Part shown: one piece after another, positions 1 to 11,817 of the stretch
How positions within the stretch are numbered: position 1 is the first letter of the stretch
How the letters are laid out: each line of letters starts with the position of its first letter
DNA from: Nymphaea colorata
Taxonomy: Eukaryota; Streptophyta; Magnoliopsida; Nymphaeales; Nymphaeaceae
NCBI RefSeq assembly: GCF_008831285.2
Contig: NC_045149.1
Coordinates: forward strand, 7,156,417 to 7,220,416
Reading direction: 5' to 3'
Length of the DNA stretch: 64,000 bases
Notes under the pieces: generated by a model
What the model was told of the DNA's origin: nothing
The model's database searches: none
The model's input: the letters and a program-made list of their open reading frames with translations, nothing else
Translations under genes and position numbers: made by a program

Positions 1-155
1 CTCCTTTGAATGAGATTGGCTGATTTCGATCTTGATTCTTTCCTTTTTGTTCTTTCAATTGAAGGAAATAAAAATAGAACAGGCTTAAACTGATTTAGAC
101 TTTTAGTGTGCTACTGTTTTTCTGTAATTTGTTTAAATCTACTTCCTCCAAACAG

Positions 156-344
156 ATACCGATGGTGACCAATCATCGTTGGGTTGCCTTTATCCATCGA
201 TGCAAATCTTGTGGGAGGTCAGACACCGAGGGGGTTTCTCTTGTCCTCACTGACTCTCTCTTTTTTTTTTTTAACTGATACTTTGTTTGCAGACATTTTT
301 CTGTGCATCTTTATGGAGCACATCACACTAGTACTCTTATGTGA
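156..344 (+). CDS. Possible last two exons of a gene entering from the left (unknown product)
   Basis: Two exon-like blocks, 156-217 and 293-344, are separated by a 75-bp interval with GT...AG ends and a pyrimidine-rich acceptor. The first block follows a TTTAAATC...AACAG acceptor. Joined, they stay open for 37 codons and stop at TGA 342-344. The visible peptide carries a CKSCGRHF stretch, then HLYGAHH, so it is rich in Cys and His; that could be a small zinc-binding tail, but two Cys and a few His are not diagnostic. I do not recognise the family. The upstream part lies outside the window. An alternative frame also stays open through the first block without splicing, so this call is tentative. 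Confidence 0.3.
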
Positions 345-1950
345 AGAGAGGAAGTGCACCACAACAGGTCTAGAGAAGGTAACAAGATGGAAATTGTGAA
401 GGGGATGAAGTGCAAAACTCGAACCTCACCTGCTACTTTGCAAGTTTAGCTTTCTTACAATGTTGTCATGGTAAGGATCTGTGGCCAAGAATTAGGAGCA
501 TTTTTCCGCAAAGTCTGATCTTTTATGGGACTTTCATTTTGGTTGGGCCGTGTTTGATGGGAGGGAAGAAGTTTTGTTATTTAAGAGGGGTTTATTTTCA
601 CTGAACATCTTTGCATCAAAGAGAAATTCTATTTGAAACAAGAGAGTTTTTCCTGGGGGTGGTGTTCATTGCCGTCAGCCATTTGAGACTCTTCCTTTTT
701 CTTTTGCCTTGTGTATGTCTCTTATAAAGCAAAAATTGCCTTCGCGAGGTACATGAAGAGCTTGTTTTGTGTGAATTTTTTTTTTTTTGGCAGGGAAAGT
801 CAATCGACAGACCAAGAACTTTGGTCGTGTGGACTGTGAATATCAGAGTCTGCATTTAATTGGCTCTTTTGGTAGGGGGAATGGGTGACAAGTTTCATTT
901 TAAGATTGGTTTTTCCACCTTCTCTTTACTCTACTTTCTTCTCTCTTCTGTTTTTTTCGTTTTTCTGTCGAACCATATGCTTTCACTGATGATTAGTAGC
1001 TCTTAGAAAGTGAAGGACTTGAAAAATTCAGTTCTATTTGAGGACTACTTTTACTAATTTTCACACACACACACACACACACACATACATATTATTCAAA
1101 ATAGGAATCCGTTAAGAAGCACTATGAAGTATAGGATGAATCCAGTCAGATGATTCAAAGCTTGTTACAGGAATAGGCAAAAGTTAGCCTTTCGCTTTAC
1201 TGTAGGAGGTTTGAGCTGTGTTGATGTCGATAAGTTGCAAGCAGCGGGACAGTTCTCATTCTTCAGAAATGTATGTATTAACTTATGATTACAATTATGC
1301 TGCAGCCTATGTTGGCGTCAAACATAAATTAGTTTGCTCAAATTGAGTTCATTATACATAAGCATGCAGTCTTGGCACATACAGTGCATATGATTTCGTG
1401 GGAGGGAAGAAATATATATTTTGGAGAATCAGGTTCTACATTGTACCATTAATGGAATCGCTGATTAAAACAACTGTCTATATGGCAAAATTCAACATTT
1501 CCTCGAGAGGGGAGGTCGCTCTTGATTTCCGGATATCTAAATGAGGACTGATAGCACTAGGAGCATCAAATCTTCTTGAAATTCACGTAAGAAGGTTACG
1601 CTTTTGATCAAATAAATCATTTCTTTCCTTCCTTATCACCACCTCCTCCTCTTCCTTCTCCTGTGTCTTCTTCTTCAATCAAATAAGTGGTTTCTTTTCC
1701 TCCACCACCTTCTTCTTCTTGTTCTTCTGCTCTCTCCCTCCCTCTCGATTTGTGGTATCGACCGCGTTGGCATTGAAGGAAAAAGCTGACTGGAACTGCA
1801 GCAGTTTTTGCTTTTGTGAGTTCTCTTATGTGCATATGATTTTAATTCTTTATTATTTGTATATGACAAATCCATGCAACAAAAGGCTGAATCTCACCGA
1901 AATATCTTTCAACTTCGGTTGTGTATGGGTGTGCCTATGTGTGACCAATT
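345..1950. other. No gene seen; AT-rich intergenic or 3' UTR sequence
   Basis: Only short reading frames without domain character occur here. A CA microsatellite lies at about 1062-1085, and a CT-rich tract at 1620-1745 makes long but meaningless Arg/Glu-rich frames on the minus strand. The first few hundred bases may be the 3' UTR of the gene ending at 344. Confidence 0.5.
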
Positions 1951-2891
1951 TTTTTCTCCAGAAATCTCATTTGTCCTATTTCATTAAATTCACACCACAT
2001 AGACACACAAACTATGATTTAGCAGTCCAGCTGTTGGACATCTTTTGCATTTTCAAAAAACAAGACCTTACCAACAATTTCAAAATATAAAAGATCATGG
2101 AAGATCCGTTTACTGGATTGGGGGATTACGAATTAGGAGATCATTAATCCTGGAATCCTTATGAATTCAATCAGCACATCATCTTTTTGTGATTTTTATT
2201 AAACATATAATCCCAGAAATTCTGCATTCATTGGTAGGTTTGGATTAACAAAAATATTCAAAAATTGAGCATACTAATTAAATGATCCAAGCATCCATAA
2301 AATGTAGAGGGTATGATTTACAAACACGATTAGACACACATATAAACAGAGGACACAATTTACAAGACACACACATATAATCATAGATCTGGCGGTCTAG
2401 CAATTATCGTTTCAAAACATTAATCTCAGAAATAGATGAATGAAAAATGTCAAAATATCAAAAAAGTGGTATGCCACCAATCCTTTAAAGTCCTTAAAAA
2501 AATTCAATTTGCCTAACAAAAACGTCATGGTTGTTCTTATCCTGAAAGTTATTTCATGAAAACTCACTTTCAGTTTTAGCGCAATTGAATTCACCAGCTC
2601 CTTTTTGCACCTCATGAAAGATGGGAGAAGGTTATATGTTCGGGATACCAAACAGAGATCGCCTATGTAAAGATGAAAAAGAAAAGAAATGATAGACATG
2701 CAGATCCATTTTTCATAAAATGACTTGAATACAGGTTGAAAAATTAAACCTCTTATCAGCATAATATTTTGCAGAATGATCCACAGTGGCTTTTATGAAT
2801 CGTCACACGATCACCATCTTGTTCTATTAGCCTCCTTCATACCCACCTGGTGAATGGATAGTAAACATTTTCATGCAGTGAGAGCATCCTT

Positions 2892-2897
2892 TATATA
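2892..2897 (+). promoter_or_regulatory. Candidate TATA box of gene A
   Basis: TATATA sits about 105 bases before the ATG at 2997. The paralogue at 11951 has TATATAA at 11811-11817. The stretch just before each start codon (CATTGTTCATCTCTC... to GGGGAAGGCAAG) is also shared, so both copies seem to have been duplicated with their promoters. Confidence 0.4.
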
Positions 2898-2996
2898 GTT
2901 CTCAATCAATCCTAATAAATTAAGTTCAGATCTTTAACTAGCTGCATTGTTCATCTCTCATCTAAGTCTTTTGATTTTTAGTCTGGGGAAGGCAAG

Positions 2997-4169
2997 ATGG
3001 TGATGCCCAACAACAACCGTAGACAGAACGCGCGGAACTTCATCGCACATCCTGGTGTTTATCTGCCGACAGATCAGAGGCCTCGCTTCGTTTGGCCATC
3101 ACACCTTTACAGGTGTATTGTTAACCAACCTCCTGGTGCCGATGAAGCTTTGAGTAAGTTTTCCTTAGCATTTGTGTACATCGTTTGCCATTTTTTGCGT
3201 GTGTATGAACTCTTCAATTTGGATTCTTGAGTGAAAGCATATCAAGGCGTTAATAACACTGACAAAGAGTTTTATGAATCTGTCTTTGAAAACTTTAAGT
3301 TATAGTGTTTCGTGAATATGCTACAATTTCTGAGACATGAAACACTGTGTTAGTGTTCTTATTGCCAAACACTCCCTAAAAGGTTAGGACAAACACTCAT
3401 CTGCATGATTTGTCTGTTCATACAGTCTTGTGTAATGGGTGTTTTTCATTTCACAAAAAATTAACTTTCTCTTTCCTATTTCCCCCCCCCCTTTCAAGGG
3501 TTCCGTTTTTCAAACATAAGAGCATTTTAGTCATTTTAGTCCCAAATTTGTAGCTCATGATTCTCAAATCAAGAATATCAAGTCTGACATAAGGTCTCAA
3601 TTTGATATCTCCCTTATTATTATTATTATGATTATTATTATTATTATTATTATTATTTTAGGCTAGCAAGAGGCCTAGTTTAAGATTAGAGAGGTCAAAC
3701 ATGTGAAGCTAAATATATAGATGTCATATCATGATGAGGATCTAAAATCAAACTAAATCCATGAGAAGTAGTCAAATGCACCTTAAAACTTGAAGCCCAA
3801 GTTAAGGATAAGGTAATTGTAAATCTGCATATACCAGTTGGGAGTTTTACATAAGGTTGATGAGAATCGGACCGGCCTTGGCTGGGCCAAGGCTCGTCAA
3901 AGTCAGGCTTGGGCTGGTCTAATGCCCTTGCCGGCAGTGCGAGCCCACTTCTTGTATCTGGTTTGGGTTGGGCCCCAGCATTAACTTAATATCTATCGCC
4001 CCAGCATTAACTTCATATCTATCGGGTATCTCGTTTGATATCTACCCCATTTGAAACACTTAACATTTCACTTTTTAACATCTTAAAGACCTTTTCACAA
4101 CATTGCAAGAGTTTTTAAGGGAGCCATCAGTGACATGCCAATAGCTTTTAAGTGAGCCGACTGCTGGCA

Positions 4170-4234
<65 letters not shown>

Positions 4235-7200
4235 AATTGGTAGAAACCAAACACTTATGTGAGGGATAAAAACTAGACCCTTCAGTTTTTGTTTAAAAAA
4301 TCATTTTGAATAAAATATGAACATATTAATATATTTATAAAAATTATTTTGATATAAAACCTGCTTTGATTCAAAGTATTTTTAAGAAAAATGTGGATTG
4401 TTTTATTATTAATTTGTTGATACCATGTGGGGCGTTCATTCGTTCTTATTATAAAAACAATATTAAAGTCTAACAAATGATCAACTTAATAAATGTTTTG
4501 CATCAACACATTCTTAAGATGATCTCAATAAGGTTAAATTGGAAAAACAAAAAACATTTTAAATATAAAAAGGTTAAAGGGTCTGGTTCTTATCCCTGAC
4601 CTAGTTTCTACCAATTTCTATATATATATATATATATATATAGAGCCAACATAGGGTCAAAGAACCAGCTCAAGCCCGGCCCATCATGGGTCTAATACCT
4701 GACTACCTGTTCGCCACCCAGCCCAACGCCCACCCTTTGAATAATAGATCATTTATGGTACATTTATTCAAACATTGAGCTCTTGTTTTCCTCTTTGAAT
4801 AGGAAGAAATCAACAAATGGCATACAATCCTTCGGTGGTAAATGGCAGGTACAGTTTTTAAAAATTCTCATACTTGTCTCTTTCTTTAATCATGCAACAG
4901 CTAGCATTGCAATTAATACCCCGTGTGAATCAGATTCTTGCCAAACGATGCATGCCAATTTGAGTTTTATATTTGTGTTTGATTCTTCGTGTTCTTGTCG
5001 TTGTGAATTTCTATCACCTGATTATGCCTTTTTACATGCACATTCATGCAATGCCAATGGATCCTAGCTAACTGTTTCTTTTGTTAATGTTTAAAAGAAA
5101 AGCCAACATACATAAATGTGTTATTTCTTTATCATTTAAAAATCTTTAGAATTGATAATTGAATCATGCTATCCTAATATATACATTAATTAATCTTCTT
5201 AAGGTGCAGTCCATGTAATTGTTCACAGCCCTGCTATGCTTTCCCATAGAAATATCAGTTATACAGGACACTTGTGTTAGAGCGAGGGTGTTTGATTGCT
5301 GTTCTTCCAATGCCTAGAAGAACTGTTCCTTTCATGGCATTACGAAGAGGTCCACGAACATAGACAACTTCAGCTCCATGTTGGATGGACGGCAAGGACA
5401 CACCTCAGTTCACACTTCGTGTGTCAGTTCCAATGGGTTCCACCCACCACAGCATGACACTCAATTCACTAGATGTGGAACAAGCAAATTTGTCATTTAA
5501 GGTTTGTTTGTTTCACCATGGATCTCAGAGCCATGGATTTAAGGTCGGCCCTCCTCCCTCCAATCCGACCTTAAATCCATGGTTTTTTACAAGTAATGTG
5601 GATTTAAGATCCATGTTACTTAAATCCCCAGTTTAAACATCTAAAAAACACACTTTTAATACAGCCTCGGATCTAAAATCTGAGGCTATCAAACACAACC
5701 CAAGTGTTTGCATCAGGGTCTAGGTACAACCTTTTGGAAGAATGGCATATTGCTTGGAACATGGTATTCTTCTAAATCGAACATCCTATTAGGCTCCAAA
5801 TTACCGCTTAACTTTAACTTCAGGCCAGTCTATCACCATTAGGACATATCTTCCACCTTATCCCAAAGGATGGCAAGCAATCTTCATGGTTCAAGGCCAA
5901 CATATGAATCAGTTAATCATATCACTTGGATGTGTAGATGAGATCTTATAATGCAATTTGAACATTTTGTTGTTGCATATCCATATCAAGTGATTGAAGA
6001 GTGGTTTATACATTTTGGACCATAAATCTCCGCTTTGCCTAGTATGAATCTCATTTTAGAAACATAGGTGCATAAGTTTCTTGCCACTACATTACCCTCA
6101 GAGAGCGATGATCATCCTGTTCTTAGAACACATAAATTCAAGAACATTATGTTCTTGTTCTAGAAAACACGAACCTTACAAACACAAATGTTCTTGCCAA
6201 ACACCCTCTACATTTGCATTCAAGCTAGCTAACTACTAACTCATCAATCTTGATATCTTAAAGTAGAGGACCTTACAATTATGAGCTTCTCTACCTCCCA
6301 CATGGAGTTCTAAATGGAGAAGGTCAGCTGCCAACTGTACCAACCTTTCAGCACTCTGTTCATTTTCGAGCAAATCCGGAAACATATGGGCAGGTGCCTA
6401 TTGCAACTCATCATCAAGCTCCAAGGCATGAACATGGTGCGAGCTCGAACCAACAAGCAGCACAGCCGGCCGAACCTCGGCGCGACATGGACCATGCTAT
6501 GGACCATGTGACTCAACGTCAAAGTCAAGGGACTAGCAACCCAATGGTTATGTGCGTTGTAGGTAGGCAGAATGAGCCAAGGCGCTATATTGGCGTTCGT
6601 GTCGATGAGGACATGGAAGTGAAGGTACAAGGTGGTGCAAGGCCAAAAATTGTGATTCAGAAAGTGCTAGCATGTGGTCAGCAGGTCCAAGATCAATCAT
6701 CATACATGACCCAAGAAAGTGTAGAAAAGCAGAGTTCAGAGGCTAATGGGGTGGAGTCTAAGCCTCAGAGGGACCTGGATCAGAAAGATCAACAAGACAT
6801 TCAGGGTCAAGTGCTAGATACCAACCAAGGAAGCACCAACATGCCAAGCCCAAATGTTCATGAACCATTGGATCAAACAAGGTCAAACCAAGGAGAACCA
6901 CTAGAGAAATTAATGAGAAGGCATCTTCAGGTATAACTAGAGACATTTATCCTTTTATGTTACATTCAACAATTGATCATCGGGGCACCAACTCTTTGTG
7001 CTGCAAAAGAGGAGCACCAATATGCAAGTTGAAGCATAGTGAGGTTGCCTTATCCGAGACATCAAAAACAGACCTATACCCTAAAGGGATGGGGGGAAGA
7101 TAGGGGTTCCTTGTTGGCGGTAGGATGAAATACTCATGTTGCTCACCCAACCAAATATTGACACTGATTATTCACATAAACAATAAACAAATTTACATCC

Positions 7201-7514
7201 AAACTTGGAGAATTTTATATGACCATGTATACAATTGTAGGTTACATCCTCCAAAGTTTTTCTTTAGTTCTTCTCAGTTTTACTTTCAAATTGAGCAGAT
7301 GAAGGCGATGATATACAACATAATTGAAGCACAAACACAAGAAATCCTCTCATTCATGGAAAAACAAACATCCACAGAGAAACACGAAGTGACCAACGAA
7401 GGTGGAAATGGAAGGCCTACATTCTTAAAGCTAGATCAAAAAGGAAAGATGGAAGTACTGCTCAACAATTTAACTGAAGACTGGACTGAATCATCTGGAG
7501 CTAAAGATGACTAG
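2997..7514 (+). CDS. Gene A: four-exon gene of unknown family, 360 aa predicted
   Basis: Exons 2997-3153, 4803-4848, 6267-6930 and 7299-7514 join without a stop into 361 codons ending in TAG; intron phases are 1, 2 and 0, all GT-AG. The start is the ATG in GGCAAGATGG; the same ATG and context exist in paralogue B. The protein starts MVMPNNNRRQNARNF, has a Pro/aromatic-rich first part (IAHPGVYLP, YELLYLPHG), a long Gln/Asn/Glu-rich middle (about residues 110-285) and a polar C-terminus with a possible helix (MIYNIIEAQTQEILSF). No signal peptide or membrane segment is seen. I do not recognise the family. Conservation of exon frames in copy B argues that this is or was a real gene rather than a chance frame. 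Intron 2 holds a MITE (5501-5701) and intron 3 a SINE-like insertion (6977-7153). Expression is unknown; the last exon could be predicted differently. Confidence 0.55.
3618..3656. repeat. (TTA)n microsatellite in intron 1 of gene A
   Basis: About a dozen TTA/ATT units with one ATG interruption. Other simple repeats in this intron are CA/TA/GA at 4170-4234 and TA at 4620-4642. Confidence 0.9.
5501..5701. mobile_element. MITE-like element with an 18-bp perfect hairpin
   Basis: The outer ends GGTTTGTTTG and CAAACACAACC are roughly inverted. Inside is a perfect inverted repeat CCATGGATTTAAGGTCGG (5531-5548 and 5565-5582) around a 16-base loop, plus further imperfect pairing with 5603-5625. It lies in intron 2 of gene A and has no counterpart in the aligned part of copy B. 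A clear target-site duplication was not identified. Confidence 0.55.
6977..7153 (+). mobile_element. SINE-like or MITE-like insertion in intron 3 of gene A, family copy 1
   Basis: Alignment to copy B shows a clean empty site: B reads CAATTATTGAAATATTGACA (near 24884), while A has the same flanks split by about 175 bases starting TCATCGGGGCACCAAC and ending TTGCTCACCCAACCAA. Related sequence occurs at 9887-10047, about 50953-51075, about 56190-56332 and possibly 58900-58950. All share the 3' wording GATGAAATACTC...TTGCTCACCCA. I see no good A/B boxes, so the class is open. Confidence 0.6.
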
Positions 7515-8153
7515 AGCTGTGTGATGCATTCAGATAATAAAGAGAGGAAAGACTCATGTTTTCATCATTTACTAGAAATAATATGGGTGTTGAATCGGCC
7601 ATGCATGGATATTCGGTTCATCCGCCATCGCGTTGATAATTGACTTATTTGCTTAACGTTGCCTAATTTTGGTGTTTAGACTTAGTTTTTCTGTTTCCAT
7701 TTTCATGCATTGAAAGAATCCATTTGATGGTTATCCTTACTTTAATGTCTATCATTAAGCAGGAGGTTTACAACCCACTGCCCAAAAAAAAGGACTGAAG
7801 ACCCCTTATTCCCCCTGCCATCCGGGGTGCTGGGCTACTTCGGCATTAGTGATGGTAGTAGTGTATTCTTCAACTTGAATGCCATACCACGTCACTTAAG
7901 ATGCAAGGATATAGTGCCTACAAGAATCAAATTACAAACCCACATTAAAAGGCCCCTAGCCTGACCACCTACGCTATGCCCTTTGACTGAACGGTGACTC
8001 AAAGTTTTAGATGACATCAAGGGACATCAAACCAGAACCATCCATCATTTTGATCAGATGGTTCTCGTTTGTTATTTTTTGAAATTTTAAATTCTTTATT
8101 CTTTCCGTGCACAACAATGGAAAGGGGGAGCTGGTGCCCCCCTTCAGATGTTT

Positions 8154-8189
<36 letters not shown>

Positions 8190-8237
8190 CATAGTATCCT
8201 CCAGTAAGAAATAATAACATAAGCACTAGTGAAGCAA
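7515..8237. other. 3' flank of gene A with a GA microsatellite
   Basis: Parts match the copy B flank: the AAAGAGAGGAAA stretch at 7540, CCATTTGATGG at 7720, and ATAACA-AAGCACTAGTG near 8215. A (GA)n run lies at 8156-8187; copy B has a CT/TA run at the corresponding place. No gene is seen. Confidence 0.5.
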
Positions 8238-8694
8238 TGCATAATTGGCAAACTTGCGACTCGAACTCAGATCTGTAGATGACCAGGTCACTGGGTTAGC
8301 AAGTTGACTTGTTAATCGATCCAGTATTCAAGTAACCGTAATGTATATTTATTGCAGCTGAATCAGGTGATTCTAGGGGGGTTAAGTCAGAGTCAAGGGC
8401 AAGTTAGGGGTGAGTCAGCCCACTCGTCCAAGGCCAACTTGTTCCTAGCGTCTCAAAAATGCATAGTTGGCAAACTCCTGTTGGCTTGGGAATTGCCTGA
8501 GTCAGCTTAGATAGCTAAAAAACCTGGTCATGAGTCAAGGTTGGCCCGACTCGCCCTTGACTCGCCCGATGCAGCTGCAGTGATTTACATTATGGTTATT
8601 TTAAAACTCCACCGAGTTGACGAATCCACTTGCTGACTCAGTGACCTGGTCATCTGACAATCCGAGTTCGAATCACTGGTTTGCGAACTATGCA
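8238..8694. mobile_element. MITE with long terminal inverted repeats
   Basis: The arms 8238-8310 and about 8611-8694 are inverted copies of each other (TGCATAATTGGCAAAC against TGCATAGTTCGCAAAC, then a GATGACCAGGTCACTG core on both sides). Both arms contain a GAGTTCGAATC/CTCGAACTC word resembling a tRNA B box. The central part carries more GACTCG/GAGTCA words and a further TGCATAGTTGGCAAACTCC at 8459. A related sequence lies at 26950-27150. Copy B has no such insertion after its AGCACTAGTGGAGCAATG flank. Confidence 0.6.
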
Positions 8695-8829
8695 AAAATG
8701 GATAGAATAAACACGGTGCTGAGGGGGGCTGCATTAATTTGCATTTGAAAATCTATCTTTAAGAAATAATACCCGAAATCTTGTATAATTTATACCCTAA
8801 TTTAACAATGTGTGTGGCTTCAAACCTTA

Positions 8830-9800
8830 TTCGTTAAAGCTGCTGCAGTGCCGTCCTTTCATGTGCTTAATCGGCTCGTTATGCATGTCTGAAGAATCGG
8901 TTCATGAGAAGCACGCCAATCGTTTGATGAAATGCCTAAGAGAATGTTTTTACTTGGAACAATATGATGAAGGTTACGTAATAAACAACGGCCTCCTCAA
9001 AGCCCGGGTCTCTTCAAATTGGCCCCTGAAAAAGAAGAGGCAGTCGACTTTTCCAGAGAAAAGGAAGCAAATAGCATCAGAATGGATGAATAATTTACTT
9101 TTGCTACCATGCTAAACTTGGCTGGAAGTTTATCAGACCCGTCTTATGGGAAACAAATTCACTCCTTTTTTGTCAAAACAGCAAATTCCAGTGCCTTTTG
9201 TGCAGTTCAATAATCGATATGTATTCCAAGTGTGGAATCTGGTTGATGCAGTTAGACTGTTTGGTGAAACGAGTGAGGACTTGGTTTCCACTAATGCAAT
9301 GGTAGCAGCATACTTTCGAAATGAAGAATTGCAGCAGGGTCTCAAACTTTCCATGGAAATGGATATTCAGACGGAGTCTCATGAAATACTGTACTGTCAC
9401 GGGCTGTTTGGCAGCACTAACACTTTGGAAGTGTCCTATAAGTCTTGAACCTGCCTCCAATCTTTTGTGCAGATTCATGAGATGATGTTATTCATGAGAT
9501 GATGTTGATGTTGCTGAGAAGACTCTTGAAGTTTCCATTGACATGGCTCAAAGTGGAGTACCACAAAATGATCACACTTATAGAAGCATTTTGCCAAGTC
9601 TGTTCGTGCATGAGTTTTATGAAATGGCTTAATCTCCAATTCATTCATTACCAGAGGTTTAGTTGATGTCTACTATAAATGCAGCCACCTAAAGCTGAAT
9701 TTGTTGACTATGAAGTCCCTAATGATAATGGCCCTTCAATCACACCTTTGATTGTGGGTCATGCAAACACAGGCACCCTCTATGAGGTAATTTGTTTTTC
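8830..9800 (+). pseudogene. Frameshifted PPR-repeat protein pseudogene
   Basis: No single frame is long, but read across frames the block shows typical plant PLS-type PPR wording: FDEMPKR followed by KGYVINNGLLKAR (8920-9010), SYGKQIHSFFVKT (9143-9182), IDMYSKCG (9213-9236), NLVDAVRLFGETSEDLVS then NAMVAAYFRNEEL (9235-9330), GVPQNDHTYRSILPS (9553-9600) and VDVYYKCSHLK (about 9664-9697). Such proteins normally bind organellar RNA for editing or processing. Several frameshifts and in-frame stops (for example between 9200 and 9250) make this copy non-coding. Start and end of the original gene cannot be placed. It lies between gene copies A and B. Confidence 0.7.
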
Positions 9801-9886
9801 TGATCCTTTGCATGACAACATTTTTGGCACAACAGATGAAGCATAGACTTGTTGGTGGTGAATTTTCGTTTTCGTTTTGAAACTTT

Positions 9887-10047
9887 GGGGCATCAACTTT
9901 CTGTGCTGCAAAAAAGGGTCACCGATGTGTAAGTTGAAGTATGCCAGGGGTGACACACCCCTTGTATTCTAGGGGAACGAGGAGTTGGATGAAAGCTTTG
10001 GCTCTCCTCTAGGCGGTAGAATGAAATACTTTTTTTGCTCACCCAAA
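9887..10047 (+). mobile_element. SINE-like family copy 2
   Basis: Matches the insertion at 6977-7153 over its length, including GGGGCATCAACTTTCTGTGC at the 5' end, AAGTTGAAG in the middle, and GGTAGAATGAAATACT...TTGCTCACCCAA at the 3' end. Confidence 0.55.
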
Positions 10048-10369
10048 AGATGCCATCAAATGCCCCATAAAAGTAAAAGTTGTTTATGCTCTTTGGTACA
10101 TTAATCCATTTTTTGTTTTTGTTGGATATGATAAAAACGAGCAGCTTTATATCTTAGGACGGCATGGCAGGCATCGGCCCTAGCAGTGGACACGTGCTCC
10201 CGAGGCCTAGAGCCCCCTTAGTGACATGATTTGAATATGCTGCAAAGGCCTTTTTTTAACAAATAGAAAAATCAAAAGATTATTTGTCTGTCACGTGATG
10301 AAAATAGAAGCATGAATTCATGGATATGTTACAAGGCCTGTTACGATAATCCAATTCATGAATGTTTAC

Positions 10370-10720
10370 ATATTCAAAGTCGAATTTGGATTTGAATACG
10401 AATGGTTAAAAATTTTTATTATATCAAAATCTCATTTTTAAATTCACAGTCTCAAATCTAACTTTTAAGTATACAACCGAATTTGAACTGCATTATGATG
10501 TACAAAGAATTGATAGATATTAGATATAGAATATTTATTTAAGATTGAGTTTCAATAATAGAATCTGATTGGATGCTTATTTAGAATCAAAATCCAAATT
10601 CGATCTTATATCTAAATCTAATCGAATTTATTAATCAGGTATTAAATATCTGACTTTTTAAAAGCAATTCAATGGGATATATATGAATTCAATCCGATCT
10701 ATTAACATCCCCAGTTCAAC
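10370..10720. repeat. Degenerate GAATTTGGATTTGAAT-type repeat
   Basis: A stretch built of variants of GATTTGAAT, CCGAATTTG, AAATTCGATC and GAATCTGATT on both strands. It uses the same vocabulary as the blocks at 48835-49180 and 50505-50945 but its ends are less clear. Confidence 0.4.
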
Positions 10721-11810
10721 CCCAGTTCAAGGTCAAATTGCCAGCTTTAATAATTTTGCATCAAATGTTAGTTAAGAACTAAAAGATGAACCTTACTTTT
10801 TTCTCCATAAATCTCATTTTTCCTATTTCATCAAATTTCACATACACACACACAAAGATTTAGCAATCCAGCTATTGGATATCTTTTCCATTTTCCAAAA
10901 CCTAATCTCACAATAATTGTAAAATATTAAACAAATATAGAGATTAAGAAATCATGGAAGATCTCTTTTTAAATCGGCGTATGAGTTAGGAAAGGTGAGA
11001 TCACTCAGATTTCTTAATCGAATGTTCAATTTTTTTCCATATCCGTTTTTTTTCTAAAGCAATTCATTTGGATATATATGATCTGGATCCATCCCTAGCT
11101 CAAAGTTACATTGCCATCTTTAATAATTTTGTATCAAGTGATATCTAAGAACAAAAATACAAATATAAACTCTTTCTTCTTAAATCTCATTTTTCCTATT
11201 TCATCAAATTCACACACGCGCGCACGCATCTGTTGGGTATTTTTTGCATTTTCCAAAAACTTAAATCACCAATAATTTCAAAATATCAAAAAACATAGAA
11301 ATAAAAGACCATGCAAGATCCGATTTCTAGATTGTGACCAGTTAAGAAAGGTGAGAAAATCCTTATAAATTCAATCAGCACATCATTTCTTTGTGATTTT
11401 TTATTGAACATGTAGGGCCAGGAATTCTGCATTCATCGGTAGGGTTGGATTAACAAAAATCTGAAAAAATGAGCATGGTGATTAAATGTCCCAAGTATCC
11501 ATAATATGTAGAGGGTATGATTTACACACAGAGAGATATTTGACGGTATAGCTATTGTCTTTTCAAAAATTTGATCTCAGAAATAGATGAATGAAAAATT
11601 TCACAAGATATGGAAAAAAAAATCATGAAGATCCTTTCTCTAAATGAGGAAAATAATGCGACCAATCCCTTAAAATCCTTACAAAATTAAATTTCCACAG
11701 GTTTTTTGTGGGTTTTTTTTTTTTTTAATCATTTAGGCATTTTGTATCGATATGGGAATAGATTATTTAAAAAAAAAGTTGAAAAATGAACGATCGACCC
11801 AATTAGGGAC

Positions 11811-11817
11811 TATATAA
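11811..11817 (+). promoter_or_regulatory. Candidate TATA box of gene copy B
   Basis: TATATAA, 134 bases before the ATG at 11951, in the same relative region as the TATATA of copy A. Confidence 0.35.

Larger units (their letters stand above)
1955..8800 (+). repeat. Segmental duplication, copy A
   Basis: This block is repeated, diverged but in the same order, at about 10800-26440. Shared landmarks are the CTCATTT-TCCTATTTCAT stretch (1965 and 10807, with another copy at 11169), the CTGCATTCAT-GGTAGG block (2220 and 11428), exon 1 of the unknown gene (2997 and 11951), an intron 2 block (4860-5270 and 13170-14570), exon 3 (6267 and 24557), exon 4 (7299 and 25053) and the flank AAAATCTATCTTTA (8747 and 26408). 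Copy A lacks the large insertions found in copy B, so it serves as the near-ancestral arrangement, although it has gained short elements of its own at 6977 and 8238. Confidence 0.75.

Noticed and set aside
1617-1875. Minus-strand Arg/Glu/Gly-rich frames
   Set aside because: They come from a CT-rich tract and have no other support.
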